Shown here piece by piece: positions 1 to 9,048 of a stretch of 64,000 nucleotides of DNA. Position numbers and translations under genes: made by a program. The notes beneath the pieces were generated by a model, which was given only the letters and a program-made list of their open reading frames with translations, was not told the DNA's origin and made no database searches. This stretch comes from Nelumbo lutea (Eukaryota > Streptophyta > Magnoliopsida > Proteales > Nelumbonaceae), in NCBI GenBank assembly GCA_022828595.1, contig JAKGHH010000002.1, forward strand, positions 38,224,222-38,288,221, written 5' to 3'. Positions within the stretch are counted from its first letter, which is position 1. Each line of letters starts with the position of its first letter.

Positions 1-1898
1 AGAACTAATAAGATTTGCAGAGATCTTGGGGTGTGAGATCAGAAGCTGGCCTATTAGTTACCTAGGTCAGTTGGGTTTTGGAAACCAGTTTTAGAAAGGT
101 TTGATAGGAAGTTAGCCCTTGGAAGAGGAATTACATTTCTTTGGGTGGAAGAATAACCTTGATTAGAGCCTCTCTAGCAAACCTCCCCACCTATTTCCTT
201 TCAGAATCCTTCCAAGGTAGCAAGGTGCCTAGAGAAGTATATGAGAGATTTCCTTTGGGACCCAAGAGAGGAAGGGAAGGATCACTTGATCAAGTGGGAG
301 CAGGTTAGTAAACCTAAGGAACAAGGGGTTTAGGAATTGGGAACATCCTTTTAAGGAACACAACTCTACTAGGTAAGTGGCTTTGGAGGTTTCCCTTTAA
401 GGGTAACAAATTGTGGCACAAAGTGGTTGAGAGCATTCATGGGGTGCCTGGAAATGGTTGGGATGCAAAAGTTTTCCTCACAGTTCTTCAGCTTCTCCTA
501 GGAAAGCAATTCATGAAATCTACCCTACTTTCCTTAATTCCATCCGGTTCGATGTGGGACAAGGTACTAGAATTTTCGTTTCGGGAAGGTATTTGGGTAG
601 GGGAAACTCACTGAAAGACCAATTCCCTGATCTCTTTGCGCTATCTAACCTTAAGGGGAAGCTATATCCATGTTAGGATCATTGTTTCCAAACAGTGTGA
701 ATTGGAATTTGGGCTTTAGAAGGGGATTAAGGGAAAATGAGTGTAAATCTTTATCCGATTGCTGGACCCCCTAGTGCAAATCCACTTGGACCCTTCGTTG
801 GAAGTCTTTAGAATCTGGGTAGGCTCTTTAGACGGCCTCTTTTCTTGCTCCTCTTTCTTCAAAGTACTTGTTTCCCCAACCTTCTAGGTGGGATTTTCCC
901 TGTGAAAGAAATTTGGTGTAAGCCTATTCCCCGAAGATCCAAACCTCTGTTTGGGAAATATTCTTTGGTAAGGTAAACACTGTGATATGCTGCAGAAAAG
1001 AAGGCCACATATTTGTCTATCTCCTCATGTGTGTTCATTGTGTAAGGAAAGTGGTGAAACCCTTTCATTTAATGATATCCTATTCTTTTGTGTGTCGAAT
1101 TTGGGAATTCTTTTGTACTCTCTTTGGCTGCAGGTGGGTTCCCCCTCAAAATGTGGTAGGACTCTTCAACCATGATTTCTTGAGACAACGAAAGAAAGGA
1201 GGGATGGTAATGTGGAAAGCAACAAAGGCAGCAATTTGTTGGGTAACATGGGAAGAGAGGAACAACAGAATTTTCTTGGAAAAAAGTAGAACAATAGAGG
1301 AAGTGATTGATAGTATCAAGGTGAAAGTAGCCCATTGGGTAAAACCCTTGGATAGCACAATTTTTGATGTAGCACCCATCAAAATTCAGCTTTACTTTAT
1401 TGCCTTCTGGTGGCTTCCACTCCAGCCTTACTATATCTCTTACTCTCAAAAATTGTGCTACTTCAGACCATGTTCTCAGGACCGATTGGCAACGGAAACT
1501 TGCTGAAGGCTGAACTATTGGCATTATTATAAGGGTTAAAGCTAGCCAAACAACTAGGATGTAGACATGTTGAAGTGGGGAAGGAGACTCAAAAGTAATA
1601 ATTTCATGGGCAACAAATAGCAGCCATACCCCATGGACGTTTAAACATGTGATTAGGGAAGTGGAGAAGATTACAAAGGAGGTTGAGGCTGAATTTAAAT
1701 GGGTCCAAAGAAGTGCAAATGGGCTAGCTGATGGATTAGCAAAACAGGGGGCATTGTGACAGCAATTATTTTGGGCTGCATTGTAATGAGGGGTAGAATA
1801 GAGTGGTTAAAAGGGATCAACTGTCCCATCACCAAGTTGTATAAACTGCTTACAATCTGAATTTTAATAAAATACATTTTTACTGATAAAAAAAAAAT
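1..1898 (+). mobile_element. LINE (L1-like) remnant, 3' half: RT end, zf-RVT, RNase H, poly-A tail
   Basis: This is the 3' half of a plant non-LTR retrotransposon that would copy itself by target-primed reverse transcription. Reading across frames, positions 25-400 give the end of the reverse transcriptase, with LGCEIRSWPISYLG near the start and a W-rich stretch after it. About 960-1130 gives the zinc-binding zf-RVT domain (an NTCDMLQKR-like start, then C..C). About 1205-1345 gives the usual WEERNNRIF block. 1505-1758 gives the second half of an RNase H domain, ending VQRSANGLADGLAKQG and a stop. The tail has an AATAAA-type signal near 1867 and an A run at 1889-1898. Frameshifts and stops are frequent, so it is dead. 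The 5' part lies outside the window. Assignment to LINE is firm; the clade is not resolved. Confidence 0.85.
1375..1505 (-). other. Inverted segment inside the LINE RNase H region
   Basis: The start of the RNase H domain (residues RLEWKPPEGNKVKLNFDG) reads on the minus strand here, while the preceding zf-RVT/WEERN part and the following KAELLALL part read on the plus strand. The normal domain order would put this segment in plus orientation. About 25 residues that usually follow the FDG motif are also missing. This suggests a small inversion with a deletion inside the element. Confidence 0.7.
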
Positions 1899-2634
1899 AA
1901 AGCCCAACATGGACAAACATTAGTCTTTTATTACAGAGGCACTAGTCTATAACAAGTATATCAGGAATTATATAGTTTTTCGGCTAATATAGAGCAAGCT
2001 GTTGTAGGGATCGTACTTTAAGGAACCAAACCCCACTGGCAGGAGCTGGACTAAGCTGGATGAACTGGACTTGGCTGGCCTCAGGATACCTAGGTGCTAT
2101 GTCCTGTGTAGGTGAAAGAATCAGGTTTCATTTCTTTAAGTTCTGAACCATGCTTTCTTTAAATGTAAGAATGTAAAAATATCAATTATGTATTGCCAGA
2201 ATTGAGACAGACCCTAGAATGGGGAAATCATAAGATAACCTATTAAAATTGATGCCCCCCCCCCCCCCCCAAAAAAAAAAAAAGAAGAGAAAAGAAAATA
2301 AAAAGTGACCTAGTACCATGGTTTTTTTTTGTGTTTATTTCTAGCAAATAAAAGCAATTTGTTCACAGAAGGGGAGCTACAAAAAGTTTTAAAACTAATA
2401 GGAAAGATCGATTAGAAATGAAGGGGTTGAATGAATGTGATGAAAATTTTCAACAAGAGTAGGGTTTTAAATGTCAGCTTTGGTGTGTAATTTTGTTTGT
2501 TGGGTATGGGGGACATTATTATAGGGAGAAAATGTGCAAACATGGAAACAAAGTAGATTAATAAATATTAGCCAATTGGAGTGTGGCTATAATAAGTTGA
2601 CATGTGCATTTTAATAGGCTACTATGAAATATGA
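1899..2634. other. Intergenic AT-rich DNA with a C16/A13 homopolymer junction
   Basis: No gene or recognisable element is visible. The only notable feature is a run of 16 C at 2255-2270 followed directly by 13 A at 2271-2283. Such a junction is prone to length errors in sequencing. Confidence 0.6.
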
Positions 2635-4200
2635 GTGTATGTTAAATATGTGAGAAGGAAAAGGAAGCAAAGAAAAAGTTGGAAGGGAAGTTCTCACCAA
2701 CAAGGGGTTGGAGGAGCTTCATCAAGATGGAAACGAGGGAGTTTCTGTTGGAGGAGATGTATCATCAGGAGACTACAGTCAAGGTTCGAGAGGGCAGGAA
2801 AGGTACAGTTCTCCTAGTGGGGGAGGCAGCTTTCTGGTTTTGAAGTTTTCTGGATGATGCTGTGCATGTAAGTTGGGGAGTGGATTGGAAAGACACCTTC
2901 AGATACTTGACTAAGAAATATTGTGCAGTAAGGAGGGACTTAAAAGGTTGGTTTGTGTCGTTAGAAGAAAGATTCAAGAAAGGGAAGACGCAAATGATCA
3001 TAATCCCAGAAGGCAAAAACCTGGAAGGGTGGATAAGAGTTGCAAATGAACTTCACAAAGTGGTTAGGAAAAGCTGGTTGAAAAAGAACAGCTCAATGAA
3101 GGAAACAGAAGTAGTAGAAGTTATTGGTAAGAAGGAGGATTTGATGGAAAGAAGGAAGATATTAGAGAGATTGGGGCTTGAAGAACAATGCGAGAACAGG
3201 GACTCTGTGACAGTTGCTGTCTGCATTGGAACTAAAAATCTTGTTAAATGGGGAGAAAGGAGATTGGGAGCAGAGGCTAGTTGTAACTGGATAAAAATGA
3301 AGGATTGGAAAAGAGCTTTAGAAGATGCAACAAAGAAGTTGGGGGCATCAAAGATACAGCAGTTCTCATACTGTTTAATGAAAGGAAAGCTATACTGGAT
3401 GTGGGGAAGGAGCTGTGTTAATTGATAAATGGTCTTCATCATGCAACTTGATGAGGATTCATGGTGGATGCCTTCATCTGAATCTGCTGGGGCTGTCGTT
3501 CAATCTGTGGCAGAAATCTATACTAGAGAAGATTGTGGTGGCAAAAGAAGGTGGTTTGCTTTCCTACAACAAATGTAACTTGAGAGTGCTAAGCATGAGG
3601 ATTGTTGGAGTCAAGCCAAAGGCTATTCCAAGATGCTTAGATCTATATGCTGATGGTCTTTGAAGCAAGGTGTGGGTGGCTTTGGAATTGGAAGTGGTGT
3701 TCTGGAATGGGAAGGTGAAGCAGGAGAAGACAATGACATTGCTAGAGTGAGGCTCGAAAACTTTGAGGGGAAAAAGGGTTTAGGGTTTGAATAGCTCGAA
3801 AGACGGATGGAAGGAGAGAGTTGGGAGAGGATGATGATTGAGGTTTGAAAATTTCATTTGTTTTTCTTCTTCACCACTAGCAGCTGGTGCAGTAACACTC
3901 CTTGCCACCAAAAGAGCTTGCCGCCTCTATCCTTTCCTCTGTTCTCTCAGGTGCTGGCAAACTGCTTCTATTTTCTTCTTTCATTCCCTTTGCTGCTGGT
4001 TCTATCTTGGGGCTGAGCATCACTAAGGCTTTGGTTGTATTCTACAACAATTGACATGGGTTTGGTTGTAGACTCACAACAAACGACACTTGTCATGGGA
4101 TCCTTAGGGTATTTGCTGTTTCGAGGGTTTTGTTGCCAATGAAGGCCTTTGGGAAGGAAACCCTTGGATCAATGATGCTTTGGTAATGTAGGGTTAGGGC
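2635..4200 (+). pseudogene. Possible LINE ORF1 (gag-like) remnant
   Basis: The longest open stretch, 2862-3425 (187 residues), contains a block (YLTKKYCAVRRDLKGWF, then IIPEGKNLEGWIRVANEL) that resembles the region before the RNA-binding part of plant LINE ORF1-like proteins. It is Lys/Glu-rich with several Trp. Coding-looking pieces continue in other frames to about 3830, again with W and G-rich blocks. Then follows a stretch rich in TTC/CTT without clear coding. No CCHC knuckle and no RT are visible. The family call rests on general resemblance only. The alternative is a decayed host hypothetical gene. Confidence 0.35.
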
Positions 4201-4290
4201 TCCACCTCCAGATCTCATTGACTCGTCCTAGTTTTCACCAAGAGATCCGATCACGGCTACCTGTTACTGGCGTACACAAGACCAATTCAA

Positions 4291-4905
4291 TTTTTTGCAA
4301 TTGAACAGGTATGATAATATTTTTTATATTCTTTTAAAATTTATTTTTTCCTGTTTAATTTATACTGGTTGTTGGAATTTTGGTGCTTTTGGTTTTCCAT
4401 TTTCTTTCAATTTCTTGCAATATTTATATTTTTTGTTTTTTTCCTATATATTTTTTTGCATTTTCATATTTTTCTAGAATTTCCAGTGTTTTAGTAATCT
4501 GTTATTTTTTTGAAATTTCTGTTTTTAACAATTTATTCATTTTCCTGTATTTTTTGTTATTTATTTGTAATTTTGTGTTATTCTATATTTTTATGTATTT
4601 TATAATTTCTTCTATTTTCTGCAATTTTTATTTTTCAATTTTTATATTTTTCTGAATTTCTGCATTTTGTGTATATTTTATTCTTCTGCAATTTTCTATG
4701 TTTTTTACAATTTCTGTTTTTATGTAAAATGATACTTTCATTTAAATTTTTTATTATATTTTATTTTTTCTGTAATTTCTGATGTTTTACATGAAATATA
4801 TTTATCATTTTCAGTGTTTTTATGCATTTTTTGTTTATTCGAAAAATATTTTTTTAACATGTTTTATGTTTTCTTAGTTGAAATATGTATTTCTGTGTTT
4901 TTAAG
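4291..4905. repeat. T-rich low-complexity tract
   Basis: About 600 bp of T-rich sequence made of loose repeats such as TTTTCTGCAATTTTTAT and TTTCTGTGTTTTTA. It has no credible coding capacity. The second duplicated copy re-enters this same tract immediately after the assembly gap (15468), so one edge of the duplication lies in it or left of its 4790 position. Confidence 0.75.
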
Positions 4906-5010
4906 CATTTGAGATGGAGAAAAAAAATATCGATAAAAAAATGTCCAATTTGGATTTGTGGGTATTATGGGTGAGTCAGGGAAGGTTGTCACCCACTAAC
5001 ATCAATAAAT

Positions 5011-5094
5011 ATGGGTGGCAAATGGGTAGGGTCATTATGAGTAGGTTGGTCAACCCATACCCGTCCCAACCCAATCCACCCATTTGCCACCCCT
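5011..5094. repeat. Short inverted repeat (fold-back) of GGGTGGCAAATGGGT
   Basis: The left arm ATGGGTGGCAAATGGGT and the right arm ACCCATTTGCCACCC are inverted copies separated by about 50 bp rich in ACCC and CAACCC. Such GGGTGGCAA ends are common in plant MITEs. I see no clean target duplication. It is repeated in copy 2 at about 15701-15806 with small indels. Confidence 0.55.
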
Positions 5095-5357
5095 AAACAT
5101 TTGTTTTGTGTTTGTTTTTTTCTTTTTATGAATGCGGAATAGATGACAACACCCCTAAACATTTGTTAGCACCCAGGTGAAGCCATCCTCCATATTTTTC
5201 AGTTTGACCGACACTGTGTACTAATAGCTAATTACTCTTATTCCCCTCTATCCTTTTACTAATAGTCTAATACCAATATTTTCTTGCTGAATCTTCAAGA
5301 AATGACTCCAATATTTTGTGCATCAATCCCACCCATCAATCTTGCAAATGTCTTGAG

Positions 5358-5894
5358 CAATGTTTTAAAATGTGGATGCGTGACGCTAGGCATTCCACTA
5401 CCTTGAGGTGTGAGGCATAGTTCAGAACGTAAGAGGTGTAAGCCTCCTGAACATACACCTCCTTAAGAGGAGGGGGGATGAGGAGGAAGAAGATGCAGAA
5501 GAATCTCATTTTTCTTTATTTTTAATAAAAATCTTTTATATTAAGAAGAATGAAGATGCATAGCACTAGTTAAAAGGGGAGCTAGGGGTGGCCAAGGGGT
5601 CTGGGGGCTTAGCCCCCGACCCATTTTCTTTACCCTTATCTTTTCCTTCTTTTTCTCTCTTTTTTTTTCTTCTCTTTTTTTTCTTTTTCTTTCCCTTCCC
5701 TTTCTTTTCCTTTCCTTTCCTTTCCTTTCCTTTTTTTTCTTTCTTTTTTCTTTTTTTTTTCCCGTCTTCTTACATGAGGTGTGCATGAGGCATACACCTC
5801 ATGAAAAAAGCATATGAGCCTCGGGGCGTTTTGGGGGTGCCTCACTTGGAGTCGTGCCTCCTGGTGTATGCCTCCCACGCCTTTTAGAACACTG
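5358..5894. mobile_element. Non-autonomous hAT element (MITE), copy 1
   Basis: A 537-bp element flanked by an 8-bp direct repeat GTCTTGAG (5350-5357 and 5895-5902). Its ends are related inverted repeats: CAATGTTTTAAAA on the left and the complement of CAGTGTTCTAAAA on the right. CA..G ends and 8-bp target duplications are the hallmarks of hAT elements. Inside are AGGC-rich stretches and a long C/T tract (about 5625-5765) with no transposase; the Lys/Glu-rich frames across this tract are low-complexity. The ends resemble the terminus of the hAT remnant at 7156, so that family probably mobilised it. Confidence 0.85.
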
Positions 5895-5999
5895 GTCTTG
5901 AGAATCCACTGTCTCCAATTTTTTTTTCCATGCGATCTAAATATATTACATCCCTTACTGTTCCCGCCCAAATCGTACTGGAATTTTGAGGTCTGCTCA

Positions 6000-6558
6000 G
6001 AAGTATCACTGCACAGGCAGCAACAACCAAATTATCAGCCACCTCTCTGGTATCACCAGATGACACCTCCCTTTTATCCCCATTGATAGATCCCTGTTAA
6101 TTTTGTGGCTAATCAACAGAGTACCAATTGCCGACTCATGCTGATGAGGGCACCCCCCCCCCCCCAAATACGGTTGAGGTTTTATTGGCAAGAATAAAAG
6201 AATAGTATGTTCAGATATTATTTTGGACTAGACTAAGCTGTCCAACTCTGAAAAGTTTACTTTGTGTACATCACTGTGATATGTTTTCCCAAAACAATGG
6301 TGCCCTATTCACCTATCTATCAAAATAAAGGGTGTCCTATTCCCCCAATGATTTTGTCATTGAGTCAGCCCATTGAACTTTATTGTTAACAGATTGCTGT
6401 TCTTTGCACCCAATTGAACTTAAACACCCATTTCTGCAGATAGATGCATGATCTCCCACATGACGAGTCTGTAAAGCCAAGAAGCTTTTCTCTTGTCCCT
6501 TAGCCTGCTTATTACAAATTTGGAGTCCCCTTCCATAATCAGACTTCTGGAATCAAAT
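6000..6558 (-). pseudogene. RNase H (LINE-type) remnant, C-terminal part, copy 1
   Basis: On the minus strand, 6545 down to 6420 reads LIMEGDSKFVISRLRDKRK and then a W-containing helix ending LSAEMGV. This matches the EGDS active-site block of the plant LINE RNase H domain. It continues towards 6360 with FNWVQRTA, the equivalent of the HV.R.AN motif. A further piece at 6065-6000 reads REVADNLVVAACAV, the VAD.LA end. The first half of the domain lies at 8296-8400; later insertions separate the two. Frameshifts and stops show it is not functional. It could instead be an old host RNase H-like gene. Confidence 0.7.
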
Positions 6559-6920
6559 GGGTGTTTGGTTGGAAGAATTGATTTATCAATACATTTCCTC
6601 AAGAATCTCTGATTTTTTGGGGTTTGCAGAATACTGATTTCTTCATGAAAATATATTTGGTAGAAATAATGCTGATGAAACAATTTCTCAAAAAAATATG
6701 GAACTGTCACAGCATTATTGGTTTGTAAATTATTGGCATGGAGATGTCAGTTCCATGTTAGGAATCAATTCAAAGCACCAAAAACTGGACTAACCAACTC
6801 CACTGATTTTTAAGGAATCAGTCTTACCAAATAGGGCTTTTCACGTGATTTGGGGAACCAGCTGATGTAGAAAATCTAAAAATTGGAATTAACAAATTGA
6901 TTCCTCCAACCAAACATCCC
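6559..6920. mobile_element. Tourist-like MITE (PIF/Harbinger type), copy 1
   Basis: A 362-bp element with imperfect 25-bp terminal inverted repeats. The left end reads GGGTGTTTGGTTGGAAGAAT; the right end is the complement of GGGATGTTTGGTTGGAGGAA. The GGGTGTTTGGTT end is typical of Tourist/PIF-Harbinger MITEs. It has no coding capacity. I could not confirm a 3-bp target duplication, so the superfamily is inferred from the ends only. Confidence 0.7.
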
Positions 6921-7155
6921 TTGAGTAGTTTATGCAGCCTTAAACCTTGTAACACTGCTAGACTTAACGTTTGGTTTATTTTCAACTTGTGCATTTACTC
7001 TGGTTAGTATTTGTGATCCTGTCAGAGCTCAGACTATGGCATTGCTTTTAAAGATGTATTCATTGGTTTATAGAGCGTGGAGGTTTATGATGAGTCTTAG
7101 GTGGTCACTGGTTGGACTAAGAGATGGTTCTTGTAGCTTGAGTTGTATTCATGGA

Positions 7156-8295
7156 CAAGATTTTAAAAGACTAAAGGCGTAGTTGAGGCGCTATGGCCCC
7201 AAAAGGTGATGTGTAAGCCTCAAGGCATAGTGAGGCATAAGCCTCAAAGAATAAAAAGAAAAATTGTTACAGCTTATAAATGATAAAAGTAATATATGAA
7301 AACCAAGATAAAATAATAGAGAAGAGGATACAAACATCCAAAATCCATAAACCAGAAGTTGTGTCTTATATAACCAATAAGTCCATCACCTCATCAATAA
7401 AATCTTGATCAATCCCAACATCATGAAGTAGTGATTCAAAAGTATGAAGTTGCTCTTGAGCATTTGATGCATCATTTTCAGTTATCCACTCGTTATCAGA
7501 TTCTATGTCATCTAAACAAAGTGGATCTTCTATAGTTTTTCTCGTGCTTCTCTTCGTCTCAACTTGAGATTGTACAAAATATATACTAATGAGTCTCTTT
7601 TGTTGTAGGCGGTTCCTTCTTTTAGTGTGGATCTATTCTTTTACAAGTCACAAAATCATAAATTAAAATTTATAAATTCATTAATATAGAATCAATCTTT
7701 AACATAGCATGAGTCTCACATATACTAACCACCAGTTACTTGGTTAAAAGAGTTCCAATTTTGTTCACAACCAGATGAACTACATGTGAGACTCAACACT
7801 TTCACAGCAAGCCTAGTCAACTCTCGAGTTTCATCATCATATGCTAACCACCAATCAACTGTGAAAAAATGATAAGTTAGAAAATGTAACTTACTAGAAA
7901 AAAAAACAAATATAATGGTCAAAACTCTCGGGACTTAAAGAATTATAACATGCCAGGGTCCCTATTCTTTCTTGTAGAAATTGCCACTTTTTTTTTTCAA
8001 AAATTTTAAATGCTTTTCAAAATGCATCTAATTGAAGACCAGCATTTTCCCTTTCCTTTGGATCTGGAATTAATTTCTCTATGTAGCTTAACAAGCCAAG
8101 TTTGATGTGTGGATGGTTAAGACGGTTGGATTCATATTGGAATTGTGGATTAAGAGAATAAGCTGCAACATGCAAATATCAGTGCATTTGATCATTCTAC
8201 CTCCTATCAATTATCTTCCAAATAAGCTCATACTTTGTTACTTAATTGTTCAAATTTTTAGCAATTTCCTGTTTTGTCTTATTCATTGCATTGTC
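7156..8295 (-). pseudogene. hAT transposase remnant, 3' part with one TIR, copy 1
   Basis: Minus-strand remnant of a hAT transposase gene. Coding blocks in order: about 8170-7935 (AYSLNPQFQYE, then LLSYIEKLIPDPKERENAG), 7858-7740 (DWWLAYDDETRELTRLAVKV, then LSLTCSSSGCEQNW) and 7632-7366 (IHTKRRNRLQQKRL, then an acidic tail ending in TAA at 7368-7366). The second block is the hAT C-terminal dimerisation region (WW..., LA..VLS..CSSSGCERNWS). Putative GT-AG introns fit between blocks: AACCAA/GTAACT at 7740 and AATAG/ATCC at 7633. The element end CAAGATTTTAAAAGACT at 7156 resembles the hAT MITE ends. The DNA-binding BED domain and most of the N-terminus are absent. Confidence 0.85.
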
Positions 8296-8560
8296 CTGAT
8301 AACTCCAATCCTTGAAGGCCCAGGGTTGCCTTCACTACTGCCATCAGAATTCAGCTTAATGAAACCAGAACATGGTGGATTCCATTAAGGAAGAGAGCCA
8401 TTTCTGCTTGGAGCTGAATCTGCCACTTCCTTCCAACTATTCAGCAGAACCACGGTAGGAACATCATCGAATAGGTCCACTGATTTTATCCAATGAACCA
8501 CCATGTCAGTAATCACCTCAATTTAGTTCCAGCTGCCAACCTCTATCTAGGCTTGGGACT
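8296..8560 (-). pseudogene. RNase H (LINE-type) remnant, N-terminal part, copy 1
   Basis: The minus strand reads FIKLNSDGSSEGNPGPSRIG and then VIR, the typical opening of the plant LINE RNase H domain, including the first catalytic Asp (SDG). An upstream linker contains VVHWIKSVDLFDDVP and SWKEVADSAPS. An in-frame stop separates linker and domain. The expected continuation (EGDS block) is found 1.75 kb away at 6545, with a hAT remnant and a Tourist-like MITE between, so the domain has been split by insertions. Confidence 0.7.
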
Positions 8561-9048
8561 GGCAGTGTAAAGACAAGCAACGCTCACACTGGTGGAGTTC
8601 TGCAAAAGCACAAATCTTGAAACTTATCCATACATAATCTAAATTATTAATAGAGGAGAGGGATTTGGAGAGTTTTCTGAAACATGGAACAATAAACAAC
8701 AATATCCCATCAGACTTATTTGTATTTATCTAATTGGTTGTTACCTTCATTGTTGACATTATCCTGCCTGGTATGATAAATTGTTGTTGACTCACAAAAT
8801 CATGAACAGATATCAGAGAGATTTTCTTGATGCAAATACATGGTATTTCTACTAGATTGAAACTAATTCTTGTCTTGTCAGTTTGGAGGATCTTTTTTTT
8901 TCCTGTTCTTTAATTTCATTTTAGTATATTTTTTCAACATTTTGGAATAGTTCAACTTTTTGCCAGTTATTGTTGAATGAATAATCTTATTTTACATTAT
9001 TTTCAACAATGATTTTTATATATGTCTGCACATTTCATTTCTTACCAG

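Noticed and set aside
2255..2283. C16A13 tract as a regulatory or structural motif
   Set aside because: No context supports a function, and homopolymer length is unreliable; recorded only as low-complexity.
5541..5971. Lys/Glu/Arg-rich reading frames over the C/T tract in the hAT MITE (also 16332-16694)
   Set aside because: They are translations of a low-complexity TTTCTTTTCC tract; the frames owe their length to absence of stops in such sequence.
8107..8388. 93-residue plus-strand frame identical in both repeat copies
   Set aside because: It lies antisense to the hAT and RNase H remnants, which explain the conserved sequence; it shows no domain of its own.
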